This document shows positions 1-9,929 of a stretch of 64,000 nt of DNA, in pieces. Source of the DNA: Moniliella sp. 'wahieum' (taxonomy: Eukaryota; Basidiomycota; Moniliellomycetes; Moniliellales; Moniliellaceae); NCBI GenBank assembly GCA_003971905.1, contig RSEE01000155.1, positions 48,468 to 112,467 on the forward strand, given 5' to 3'. A program made the position numbers and the translations under genes. The notes below the pieces were generated by a model that was given only the letters and a program-made list of their open reading frames with translations, was not told the DNA's origin and ran no database searches. How positions within the stretch are numbered: the stretch's first letter is position 1; each line of letters starts with the position of its first letter.

Positions 1-80
1 GGCCGAACTGAACCCATGCGCACACTACGCCGCCACGGCTCAGACGCATCCATCCGCCCCGCTCCCCCCCCACCATCCCC

Positions 81-3000
81 ATGTCCCTCTTCCGCCCCCA
101 CAATGATACCCCCAACGGCTCCTTTGTCCACAGCAACAGCCTCCGCCGCGCGCCCCGGCCCTCCACCTCCAAGTCCCTCCGCCGCCCGGCGGCCAGCACG
201 CTGCCCAACCGGCACGAGCGCATGCGCCGTGCGCTCGACGATGCCGCTGCCCTGGACCGTGATTCTGCCGGGTCCGATTCGGGCAGTTCGGGCGACGAGG
301 CACCAGCGCCGCCGCCATCACATGCCATCCCGTCTTCGCTGGCGCCCGATACGACCGCGCTGTATTCCCTCGATGCGCCGAGCCATGGCAGCTTGCGTCT
401 GGACGAGGTGGAGCGGGACGCGTCGGCTGCGCCTGCTGTGGCGGCACCGCCATTACCTGATTCACGTGTCCCTGCCCGGGATCCAATCGCCCCGTCGGCT
501 CGGCACCCGGCGCACCAGGCACCGAGGTGCTGCCGACCCAGTCGCCGCTCCCACTTGCGCTGCGCCAAGTCATCTCGACCTCGACCCAGCCCGCGTTGAT
601 TCGCAGTGCCAGTCCCGCCAAGCCTGCTCAAGCCTTGGTTTCTCCCGCCTCGGCCAATGGCCACAACCCCGTGACGGCCGCTGCGTCGGCAGCTGCCTTC
701 CCCCTCGCCTCTGTCTCTGCCGGGTCTGCTTCTGCTTCCGGTGCCGAGTCGAGCGAGCGGAGCGAGCCTGCGGTCGCTCCTGTTGTCGCCCTGTCTGACC
801 CTAAGGACGGCAAGGCGGACGAAGATGGGATCAGTGAGGGGCTGCGCAACGCGCTCTCCACGGCACTGGACACGACCCGTTTAACTTCGATGGAGCCAGT
901 GGAGGATGAGAGCGATTCGGATGCCAGTCCGTGGGCCAGCACGCGCGCCTGGCAGACCGACCCGGCCGCAGTGGAGCACCAAATCACCGGCTTTGCCGTC
1001 GCCTCGTCCAAGCGCAACGCCGAGTTTCACGCCATCTTTGCCGATGCGCCCGAAGACGATTATTTGATTGAAGGTGGGTTTGGGCGGAAAAACTTGCTTG
1101 GGCTGGCTGCGCCTAGCTAGCGGTTGCCCAACTGAGTGCCTGAGTGCTTGAGTACCTGAGTACCGAGTGTGAGACCTGAGATCTGAGTTACTGACCCCAT
1201 TCATTGTCGTATCGTAGATTATGGCTGCGCTTTGGTCCGCGACATTTTGCACCAGGGGCGTCTGTACGTTTCGGAGAACCACTTGTGCTTCAACTCGAAC
1301 ATTTTTGGCTGGGTGACCAACCTGGTTGTGCCCTTTGCCGACATTGTCTCGATCGAGAAGCGCAACACGGCACTTGTGATTCCCAATGCGATCACTGTGG
1401 CCACATTAACTGCCAAGGTACGTGATGTGCTCTGTGGTTCCTCTCCTCGCTACCGATTTCGCTCTGCTTTCCTCTGCCTTTGCCTGCCTTCCTAACCCAC
1501 CCCACCACCCTACCTGCCCGTGCTGATGTACCGAGCGTGCAGTATACGTTTGCCTCCTTTCTTTCGCGCGATGGACGTACGATGTGATTCGGAACATTTG
1601 GAAGCTGTCGCATCCGTCGCTGGCCACAGGGCTGGCGGGAGCGCGCGACACGGACGAAGAAAGTGGTGCGGAGGCGACGGCTGAGGCGCGGTCCAAGGCG
1701 CGCTGTCCAAGCGCGCCCGGCTCCGGCGTAAGTTTATGGAGCGTAGGGAGAAACGGAGGAGACAAGGCATGGGCTCGGACGAAGATGGCGATGCGTTGTC
1801 GGAGGACGGGTTGTCGTTGTCCTCGTCTTCCTCGGAGGAGGAGGAGGAGGAGAAAGCGACGCAGAAGGCAGATGGGCCTGCGGCGAAACGGTCACGTCGA
1901 CGACTGCACCCGACCGACGAGTGCGAAGATGGGAAGCGCAAAGAACATTATCCCAATGTGGTCATGGACGCCATCTTCCCCACGAGTGTGGAGACGTTGC
2001 ACAACCTTCTCTTCACCACGGATTTCGTACGGACGTTTTTGGTGGAGAACCAAAAAGTGTTGGATGTCGAGATTGGCGAGTGGGAAAAGGGGGAACAAGG
2101 CATGACCCGCTCCGTGGCCTACATCAAACCGTTGAATGCGTCGATTGGACCTAAGCAAGCCAAGTGCGTCATCTCGGAAACGTCATTGCACGTCGACCCA
2201 GCCCAGTACACCACCACCCTCACCACCACCCGCACCCCCGACGTTCCCTCTGGCGGCTCGTTTTCAGTCAAGACGCGCACCTGCCTTACCTGGGCCGGAG
2301 GCTGGCGGACCAAATTGCATGTGACCTGTGCGGTCGAGTGGACCGGACGAAGCTTCATTCGCAGTGCGTACCCTCCCCCCTTTTTTTTCCGCCATCACAG
2401 ATGGCGTCAAAGCCAAAGCGTCAACAAGGATTAGTGAACTGACGCGGACGCAGGTGTGATTGATCGGGCGTCGATTGAGGGACAAAAGGAGTACTACAAG
2501 GCGCTGCACAAGGCGATTGAGGAGTACATGCATGCGCATGCGAATGAGTTTAAGGACCAAGAAGCCGACGAGGGCGAGGAAGAGATGGAGGAGGAAGAGG
2601 AGGAGGATCAGGCCTCCCTCGCTTCGCGCCACGCGAGTGTGGCAAGTAGTGTGGAGCCGGTGGGAACGGGCGGGGGAAGCAGCTTGGGTGCGCGGTTCTG
2701 GGAGGGGGGGCAGGGTGGTGCGTACGCTGGTGGATCAGGTACGCCAAGCGTCGCTTACCACCCTCGTCCTCTCGGCCATGGTGGTGGTTCTGCTGGGGCT
2801 GAATATCTGGGCCATGCGCTCGGCGGACCGAGGCGGGCGGGCGGGGGAACGGGTGGCCAGTGGAACGGGTACGACAAGATGAGGCCGTGCTGGGCCAGGC
2901 GTTGCGACAAGCGCTCCACCAAGCCCTCTTTCCTCCGGACCAGCTGCCTGGTCACCAAGCCGACTCGCCACGCGATCAGGCAACTCGCCTCGCCCTCCTC

Positions 3001-3093
3001 TTGGAGCGCCAGGAACGTCAAGTCCAAACTCTCCGTGCTGAATTGGCCCGGGTGGTGGAACGTGTGGTGACAGCGGAGCACCCAAGTCGCTGA
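81..3093 (+). CDS. Lam/Ysp2-family sterol transfer protein (GRAM + VASt domains, C-terminal membrane anchor)
   Basis: Proteins of this family sit at ER-plasma membrane contacts and move sterol between membranes. The N-terminal third is a low-complexity Ser/Ala/Pro region. A GRAM domain follows (for example LYVSENHLCFNSNIFGWV, then YTFASFLSRD), an acidic linker near 1770-1870, then a VASt domain at about 1965-2520 that starts FPTSVETLHNLLFTTDFV. A single hydrophobic helix near 2740-2815 (LTTLVLSAMVVVLLGLNIW) and a coiled coil end the protein. Introns are inferred at 1074-1217, 1418-1542 and 2364-2453; all have GT..AG ends and restore the domain reading. The joined product is about 880 residues. 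The frame changes near 490-520, 1570, 1700, 2650-2700 and 2860 with the homology continuing, so no single frame covers it. The start at 81 is the first Met of the frame that leads into the homology. Confidence 0.9.
1132..1163. repeat. 8-nt tandem array inside intron 1 of the sterol transfer gene
   Basis: Four consecutive units read CTGAGTGC, CTGAGTGC, TTGAGTAC, CTGAGTAC. Looser CTGAG-containing copies continue to about 1190. The array lies inside the inferred intron 1074-1217. Confidence 0.85.
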
Positions 3094-3369
3094 ATGGTTC
3101 CGCCTCTGTCTCTCGCCTCGGTCGACCGCCCTACTTGCCCCCAGGAACGCGCTTGCTGCAACCTAGCTCTCTGCATGCCCTTAATTACATGGTGAAATGG
3201 ATGCTGTACAAAGAACGGGATCAAGGGCAAGGGTACAAGGATGATGCTAGAGACATGCCCCAACAACGGGGGGGAGGGGATGAGGGGGGTACAGGGTCAT
3301 ACGCAGGGAGGAGGAGGTAGAGGTAGAGGTAGAGGTAGCGGGGGAGGGGGGGGGGGGAGCAAGAGAGAA
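3094..3369. other. Short intergenic spacer, purine-rich
   Basis: This is the space between two convergent genes. It contains a GAGGTA-type purine repeat near 3310-3340 and a run of G just after it. I see no gene. Confidence 0.7.
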
Positions 3370-4453
3370 CTAAAATGCTTGGTAGCCCGCCTTGTTGGTT
3401 TTCGCTGGGGGTGGGGAAGCAGGTTAGGCTTGGAGGCGAACGAGTCGGCTTCAGAGCCGTAATAAATGGGTTCCTTGACTTGCCACGCGGCCACCTTGGT
3501 GCCGACGGAGAACTCGAGGTCTTCCCGGGTAATGTCGTCCCAGAATTGTACACCATCATGATGGCAAAGAGGATGGCCAGCGTGCCAAAAATAGGCCGTC
3601 GACGTAATGTTTTGTGCCGGAGCACACGTCGGTCGAGACGCCCATCATCAGTACCAAGCCTCCGACGAAGAAGATGGTGGCACAAGCCAAGTCGCCCAGC
3701 GGCCACAATGTATCGAGTGTGCGCAACACAATCCAGACCTGGGTAACCAGCCAAATCGCAATAAAGATGAGGGCACAATGAGATGGACGACATAGAGCCC
3801 CACATGGTGCTGAGGGTTGAGACTGCCCCCCCACCCTTTAAACGTAGCGGCGGCGACGACAAAGCCAACGACCCAAAGCACCAGCGTGGTGCCATACATG
3901 GACAAGAGTGACTGTCGCGTCCCGTCTTCCCAGAACTGAAAACCCGACAAAGCCATTGACCATCAGACACCACGACAGGGCCAAGACCAGGCCGACATGG
4001 ACGGATACGATCCATATGTATCCGCCCGAGTACGTGGGGATGACGGCCGAGTCGAGAAAGATGCCGAGGATCTCCTCGATGAGGTAGAGGTAAAAGAACA
4101 GGCTGATCTCACGCCGTCCCACCGCGGTGTACTTGGAGCGAATGTGGTAGAGCATGATGGCCACCATGAAGAAGGCAAAGATATGGATGACACAGGTGGC
4201 TGTCGGCGCAGGCAGGGCAGGTGGGCAGGTGGGAAGCCGGGGTCAGCGTTCCGCCACGTTCCTTCCTTGCCCATGGGAGGGGGTTAGGGGGGGGGGGAAG
4301 CAACGCACCGCATTGGAAGACGAGGGTGCTGCCGAGCTGGACGGTGCGGGCATAGCATGTCGGCACAATGCCCGCGTCCGAGTTGAGCAGCGGACAGGGC
4401 AGCAACGCCACCTCCTGGCACAGGCCCGTGTAGTTTCCCACCTGGAACGGCAT
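3370..4453 (-). CDS. CHS7: Chitin synthase export chaperone Chs7
   Basis: Chs7 is a polytopic ER membrane protein needed for chitin synthase III to leave the ER. Exon 1 (4309-4453) encodes the Cys-containing family N-terminus [19 protein letters not shown] followed by [15 protein letters not shown]. After an intron at 4200-4308 come the membrane segments, including [60 protein letters not shown] and [12 protein letters not shown]. The C-terminus passes through [18 protein letters not shown] to a stop at 3370-3372. Total length of about 324 residues matches the family. The matches alternate among the three minus-strand frames, with breaks near 3960, 3770, 3600 and 3550. The start at 4453 is chosen because the family N-terminus begins exactly there; a GGAGGT hexamer array lies 32 bp upstream of it. 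Confidence 0.9.
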
Positions 4454-4484
4454 TGGAGGTGGGAGTGGGGGTGGGAGCGGGAGT

Positions 4485-4550
4485 GGAGGTGGAGGTGGAG
4501 GTGGAGGTGGAGGTGGAGGTGGAGGTGGAGGTGGAGGTGGAGGTGGAGGT
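4485..4550. repeat. (GGAGGT)11 hexamer microsatellite
   Basis: Eleven perfect consecutive copies of GGAGGT lie 32 bp upstream of the Chs7 start codon. On the coding strand of Chs7 this is an ACCTCC array in the 5' leader or proximal promoter. If translated it would give a Pro or dipeptide tract, but no family member would need that. Confidence 0.95.
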
Positions 4551-5580
4551 GGAGGGGAGGCGCAAGGGCCGGGCAGGGCAACCAGCGGCAAGCGCAGCAG
4601 CACCACCAAACACGTACTTGTTTGGTCGATGAGCTGGGGCTGAGCGCTGAGGCTCAGCAACCCACGGGGGGTACTCTACTGCGCGACAGCGTCCATGGCG
4701 GAGAGACCGGCATGGTGCGCTGGGGGGGCTAGGCACTGGGCTGCCGCCGCCTCCCGCGTCGCCTGTCACATGTCACATGTCACGCGTCACGCCTGTGCAT
4801 CATGCAGTTACCCATTAAGGATGGGCGTTGGGCATCCGCCGCCTCTGCCGCCCTGCGCCTGCTCGCTTCGGCGCACAGCCGCTGCAGCACGGCGCCCCTC
4901 TGCCCCGCCCTCGCTCTCCCTCTGCAGGCCATCGCCATGAACCATGGCCATCGCCACCGCACTGCCCCCCGGCCACACTGCGCATCCGCTCGCCCCAAGC
5001 GGCCTCCCCGGTCGGCGCCCCTCGCTCCCACGCCCGCAGCCCACCACACTCCCGGCCAATCATCATCTCATCACCAGTCACTCACTCATCTTGCAAAATC
5101 CCACCGATCGTCTCCCCACCCCGCTTTCCGCCCCCGCACCCGGCATCAGTCGGGCACAGCCTGGCACAGCAGCCAAGCTCCCAGCCACCCGCATCCTGCC
5201 CCATCATGCATCAGACACCATCGTCATCATGCATCAACATCCATCGAATCCACCATCTTGCTCCTCAGACAGGCCATGTGCACCGTCACCCCTTCGGTCA
5301 GGATACCATGCCCATCCTACTTTCCCATCCTGTTCCACGCCGCCTTCCTTTCTCCTGCCCATCTCTCCTCGATCCCCCACCAACCGATGGCACACAACCC
5401 AATTCTACCCAGTGCGTCATCTGGCCTATCCAGCCGAGCAGGCTTTAGCCGAGGGGGATGGGGAAAAGGAGCATTATACCACAAAAGGAGGGGGAAAAAA
5501 AAAAAAAAGAAGGTAGGGCAGCCCGCCCTGAAGCCTGAGAGAAGATCCATGCGCAGTGGCCAAGTCAGTCCGCGTCAATG
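4551..5580. other. Intergenic region between Chs7 and the S28 peptidase
   Basis: No supported gene. Contents are pyrimidine-rich stretches near 5040-5400, a four-unit heptamer array at 4765-4792 and an A14 run at 5495-5508. The long plus-strand open frames here have strongly biased Pro/His/Ser composition and no recognisable domain. Confidence 0.6.
4765..4792. repeat. Heptamer array GTCACAT/GTCACGC (4 units)
   Basis: The units read GTCACAT, GTCACAT, GTCACGC, GTCACGC with no interruption. The first two are the reverse complement of the unit in the array at 31864-31898. Confidence 0.95.
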
Positions 5581-7416
5581 TCAACTGTGGTGGGTGGCCC
5601 AGTACTGCTTCATCCAGTGCTCGGTCCACTGGAGAGCTTCCTGGTGGATGCGCTGGATGCGGCGGTTCGTGCGGCCAGTGAGCGAGTCGCAGCCGTGCCA
5701 GCAATCGGGGATCAACTTGAACGGCCGATCGAGCGTGTCCAGCCGGTCTCCGCCGTAGGCAAAGTCCTCACTCCACTGGCACACTGAGCGCCAAGGATCG
5801 TACTGCCCACCAATAATTGCCAGTCGGTCCGCTGCAATGTCCAGCGCGCCCCACTTGTTGACGCGCTGCGTGTCGGGCCGCTTGGGAAGGTGGTAGACTT
5901 TGCCCGGTGGGAAGAGCTCGGGGTCGCGGCAGATGGAAGAGGTGTACTCATAGTCAATCAGCTCCGACAGCACCTTGGGCCCACGAATCACATCGCCATC
6001 CGGATGCGGCGTGCCGGGGGCAACCATGTTGTAGCCAAAGGTAGTGCATACGAGCCAGGTCCACGACTTGCCCGCGTCCATCTCGGCAGGCGCATGACCG
6101 GCAAACGACGTGCCGAAACAATAGTCCCCAGCTCGGTCGCCCAGTTGCGGCGTCATGGTCTTGACGCACGGTGCGGTCGCTGTGCTGGCACTGTATGCGC
6201 CCCAGAGGTAGACGGTCCAGTCCAGGACAAGACCGTCCTTTTCGCCCTGGGTCTGCATCTTCTTGGCAGTCTTGGTCACATTGGCGCTGGGCTCGGTAAG
6301 CGCGGTGCAAAACTCGTCCCAGGGAGCGTTGGAGCCAGGCGTCCAATACTGTTCCTGGAACAATCCGAGCGGACTGGAAAGCGTGTTGGCCAAGTCTTGG
6401 ATGTTGGTCAGGGTCTGGTTGGCACCGACGAAAATGTCAATGAGCGCTTGGCGATCTTTCTTGACCTTGGCCGGATCCGCCACGGGTTCGCCCTTTTGCA
6501 GCGCCCAGACTGGCTTGGCTACGCGGTCAAAGCTCGCCATGGCACGTTGAATGGCTTGGGAACAGTACGCATTCGCACCGCGCGCAGCAATGTAATAGTA
6601 CTCGGGGAATACGTCCTGCGCCAGCGTCACGCCCGAGGAGGAGATCGCGCCCCAGACCAAGTCGGGGTAGTTCTTGCGCATCCAAGCGGAGCGCGCACCG
6701 GGGTAGGAAGCACCATAGTAGATAACAGGTGTCTGGTGATGTTCGCCGCTCAAGTCCTCCTCTACCCCGGGCAATTTGAGCTGCTTGATGAACCGTGCCG
6801 AGTCCTCCAGCGCTTGCTCCACCGACAAAAACCGCATCCCATCCTGGTCCCACTTATTGGACTGCGGCCAAATCTCGCTGCGGTTCGGGTAGGACTGACC
6901 AAAGCCGCGGTGCTCGAGGATGACGGTGATGCCACCTGTCTTGTTGGCAAGAACGTCGAGAATGCCCGACTCGAGGTAGCCGACGTAAAGCGACGCATCC
7001 TCCTCGCCCGCATCAAATAGGTACACAGGCAACTTGTGGCCCTTGGGCCGCTGGGAAGGAGGCTTGTAGTGCTTGGTGGTGAACCAGTAGCGCTGGCCAA
7101 ACGTCACATTGTTGTGCGGATCAAAGTGGTCCAGCGGCTGCTGGAACGTATGAACCGGATACGACTGGCGCCGAGGCAGAATAGGCGCACCTCGGCCCGA
7201 GCCAAGCGCAGCACGGCGGTGAGTATGCTGCACAGCTCCCTTGGCGGCCGCTTGAGCTTGGGACGCCAGGAACTTTTCCAGTCCGGGGATGCGGCGAGGG
7301 GTGCGAGGGAGCACACTCTTGCCCGGCTGCACGCTTGCGCTGTAAGGCAGGGGCGGAGCGGCGGCCACGATGCCAGCGAGGGCAGCCAGCAGCAGCGAGA
7401 CGGGTGCGAACTTCAT
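5581..7416 (-). CDS. Secreted serine carboxypeptidase, family S28 (Pro-X carboxypeptidase-like)
   Basis: S28 enzymes are lysosomal or secreted serine peptidases that cleave next to proline. One uninterrupted frame encodes 611 residues from the Met at 7416. The first 20 residues (MKFAPVSLLLAALAGIVAAA) form a signal peptide. A pro-region with RR-rich sites follows, then FQQPLDHFDPHNNVTFGQRY, the classic S28 opening. The nucleophile lies in YYGASYPGARSAW (G-x-S-Y-x-G). The acid and base candidates are in IIGGQYDPWRS and CWHGCDS near the C-terminus. An in-frame upstream Met at 7761 would add 115 low-complexity residues and hide the signal peptide, so I reject it. Unlike its neighbours this gene has no frame break. 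Confidence 0.96.
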   Translation of the reverse strand: MKFAPVSLLLAALAGIVAAAPPLPYSASVQPGKSVLPRTPRRIPGLEKFLASQAQAAAKGAVQHTHRRAALGSGRGAPILPRRQSYPVHTFQQPLDHFDPHNNVTFGQRYWFTTKHYKPPSQRPKGHKLPVYLFDAGEEDASLYVGYLESGILDVLANKTGGITVILEHRGFGQSYPNRSEIWPQSNKWDQDGMRFLSVEQALEDSARFIKQLKLPGVEEDLSGEHHQTPVIYYGASYPGARSAWMRKNYPDLVWGAISSSGVTLAQDVFPEYYYIAARGANAYCSQAIQRAMASFDRVAKPVWALQKGEPVADPAKVKKDRQALIDIFVGANQTLTNIQDLANTLSSPLGLFQEQYWTPGSNAPWDEFCTALTEPSANVTKTAKKMQTQGEKDGLVLDWTVYLWGAYSASTATAPCVKTMTPQLGDRAGDYCFGTSFAGHAPAEMDAGKSWTWLVCTTFGYNMVAPGTPHPDGDVIRGPKVLSELIDYEYTSSICRDPELFPPGKVYHLPKRPDTQRVNKWGALDIAADRLAIIGGQYDPWRSVCQWSEDFAYGGDRLDTLDRPFKLIPDCWHGCDSLTGRTNRRIQRIHQEALQWTEHWMKQYWATHHS

Positions 7417-7540
7417 CCTGGCGGGGAGGGGAGGGAAAGAGAGTGTGCGAGGGAAGAAAGAATGTGGTGTGGGGGGGGAGGAGGGGAGGGGGGGAGGGAG
7501 ACGAGGGGAAGGGAGACAAGAGCGAGGGGCGAGAGGGAGG

Positions 7541-7570
7541 GGGAGAGGGAGAGGGAGAGGGAGAGGGAGA
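7541..7570. repeat. (GGGAGA)5 purine repeat in the S28 5' leader
   Basis: Five perfect copies lie about 125 bp upstream of the peptidase start codon, in a wider G/A-rich tract (7430-7600). On the coding strand this is a CT-rich leader, common in fungal promoters. Confidence 0.85.
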
Positions 7571-7770
7571 GGAGGGGCGATGGAGGGGCGATGGAGGGCG
7601 AAACAAAAAGCCGGCGGCCTCCAATTATACTCTGCCGTGTTGCGACTAGCACACTGTGCAACCCAGAAAGCACATGCTTTTCTGGCTCGGTGGCATCTTT
7701 CAACGCTGCAAAGCGTGATTAATTCGTGATTGGCGCGAGCGAGCGGGAAAACGCCCCACACACTGGCCCC

Positions 7771-8380
7771 GTGGCATCGTGATCGGCAGTCTAGTCAATA
7801 TTCAAACATTCAATATTCACGACATCCTAACGTGGGTGATGTTGATCGCCACGGGGCGACTGGGCACGGAAGGAAGCTTCACTAGCTCTTCACTTCTCCG
7901 CAGATGCATGTCACATGTCTATCATGCACCGTGTGGCGCTACGAGCTACGGACAATATCGATTGTAGCGGCCCGATTTGTCGCCTGTCGATTGTCGATCA
8001 TCTCGATAACCCATCTCCTCAAGCTCTATCTCGCACGCGCTTGCAACCATTAATAGCTTCAGGCTGGCCTCAGTTTCTGTAACCATGTAACCGCCAAATA
8101 CGTAGACTTCTAGTGACTATCTTTCCACCTCCCGGGGTCTACAGAAAGACGATGGTTTACATATATATTCCTATCTATGAGGCTGCTTGTTCTTGGCTAC
8201 TAATCTTTTTTCCTTTCGAGGCTGGCGAGCAAAGACGATGCACAGCTGAACACCTTGTTGCAAGAGTTGGTCAACGTGCGTCGGTTCCAAACATACCAGG
8301 AGTTGCTTTCCTGTATTCAACAAGTCCATCGGTTTTCGCCTCCAACTAATGGGCAGAACGTTGAAATGCATCTCTATGTT
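7771..8380. other. Intergenic region upstream of the S28 gene
   Basis: No gene recognised. It contains a short TTCAATA-type array near 7796-7820 (CAATATT units) and ordinary mixed sequence up to the dispersed element remnant. Confidence 0.6.
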
Positions 8381-8389
8381 GTGTGCATT

Positions 8390-8880
8390 TCATTGACAGA
8401 GCTTGAGGCTGGGACAGGGGGAACGCTACGTTTAAACCGAACCGTTCTCATCTTGCGGGGGTTATTTGAAAGCGCCACAAGATCAAGGAACCAGGGGGAT
8501 CGCCAGGATATCAGGACCCTCCGGCTCTCGCCATCCAGTCCCGTACCCTAGGAAGCGCGTGTGGACACGGAGGAACGTGGTTGACATCCGAGCGAGGAAC
8601 CATTTCCACTGAGACTTAGTAGCCGACTCCTTCCAAAGCGCAAACAACTTGCCCGCTGTCTTGGTGCCGTAGTATCCTCGCGTCGTCAAAACCAGGGGGG
8701 AAAACGGCTCTTGAGTGCGTCCCTGGTACTTGGCGTTCTTGTCGCATTCTGCTTGTTCAAGCAGCTGAAGCAGCTCCTTCTCCCGGCGTTCCAAGGGGGT
8801 TGCGGTGCTGATGCACCACCCTCCGGTCAACGTACTTGGCCAATCCCGATGATCGATAATGCGCTTAAATTTCACATTTC
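8390..8880 (-). mobile_element. Dispersed element remnant, copy A (C-terminal coding fragment)
   Basis: The minus strand carries an open frame (8483-8875) whose product includes CDKNAKYQGRTQEPFSPLV, TTRGYYGTKTAGKLFALWKE and FLARMSTTFLRVHTRFLGYG. The same DNA recurs in weaker form at 26330-26605 and 43994-44275, all in the same orientation. For example TGAGTGCGTCCCTGGTACTT occurs here and in copy B. Repetition without a neighbouring host gene points to a mobile element 3' end. I cannot assign the class: I see no reverse transcriptase motif, terminal repeat or target duplication. Confidence 0.55.
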
Positions 8881-9083
8881 ACCGACCAACGAGATGGAAG
8901 ATAGATGCAATTTGAAACGTGAAGCAGCAACAGGCACGACGGGGCCGGCGGGCACGGCGCCAGTACCCAGTCGGGCGTCTGCCGAGCGGCGGATCGGGTC
9001 GCACGTCGCGCGTCTTGGCCAACGCGTCGGTGGCGCGTTTTTTCCCACTGCGGATGCCCACCGCGACCACCACCGCGACTGCC

Positions 9084-9829
9084 ATGGGCACCTCAGCTGG
9101 CCAGCGGCCTTTTGTCGTCGTCGAGGGCCTGGACCGAGGGGAAGACGACGCAGGTGGACCGTCTCCGTGCGCGCCTCAGCGTCTGGCCCAAGCCCAGCAC
9201 CCCGGTCCACGTAGCCAAGTTCCCGACCGCACCACCCACCGGTCAAGTGCTCGATGCCTACCTCAAGTCCTCCACCGAGCTCGACGACCGCGCCGCCCAT
9301 CTCTTATTTAGCGCCAATCGATGGGAAGCCATGTACGTCCCGGGACTCCTTTCATTGTTGCCGCGGACGAGGACTGACGCTTCCCAGGCCGCAGCTGCGC
9401 CAGACCCTTCTGTCGGGAAGCCATGTGATCGCAGACCGGTACGCGTTTAGGGGGTGGCGTATACCGCTGCCAAATCCAAATCGGCCACGACGGAAGATGC
9501 TGCGCGGAGCGTCGCCGGTCCTTCCAGGGCTTGGCTCATGGCTCCCGATACGGGCCTCCTGTCCCCCGATTTGGTCGTTTTCTCTCTGTCTCGGCCGAGG
9601 TTGCGGCGGCCCGGGGTGGGTATGGACAAGAGCGGTACGAGCGCGCTGCCTTCCAACAAGCTGTGGCCGGTGAATTTCAGGCTCTCAGCAAGGTGGTGGC
9701 ACAAGGGGTGTACCCTGGGTAACCATCGACGCAAGTGGAACTCCCGAAGAGATAGAGGATGCGATTTGGACGCAGGTGGCCCAACTGCCAGCACCCAGCA
9801 CCCTACAGATGGATCTGTTCCACTCCTAA
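9084..9829 (+). CDS. CDC8: Thymidylate kinase (dTMP kinase)
   Basis: Phosphorylates dTMP to dTDP for DNA synthesis. The N-terminus reads MGTSAGQRPFVVVEGLDR and continues, one base out of frame, as GKTTQVDRL: together this is the family P-loop. Then come VAKFP, the stretch STELDDRAAHLLFSANRWEA, an intron at 9333-9387, and PQLRQTLLSGSHVIADRYAF with the family DRY motif. The C-terminal half (FLSVSAEVAAARGGYGQERY, FQQAVAGEFQALSK, VTIDASGTPEEIEDAIW) is spread over two frames and stops at 9827-9829. The joined length of about 230 residues is close to the family. An alternative start at 9054 would add ten Thr/Ala residues. Converges on the Fun30 gene with 100 bp between stops. Confidence 0.9.
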
Positions 9830-9929
9830 CTCTTTGGGAAACAATGTACTGGTGGATTAAGATACTTCTGAACCACATGGATGTGTAGAATTTGGCGATT
9901 GGGAGGCCCCAGGGAAGAGGCCCAGGCCA

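Noticed and set aside
4802-5758. Long plus-strand open frames (up to 318 codons) left of the S28 gene
   Set aside because: Composition is Pro/His/Ser-biased in all three frames because the DNA is pyrimidine-rich; no domain, and the right end overlaps the S28 coding region antisense.
5890-7020. 376-codon plus-strand open frame
   Set aside because: Exact antisense of the S28 peptidase, which has a signal peptide and catalytic motifs; a codon-bias shadow.
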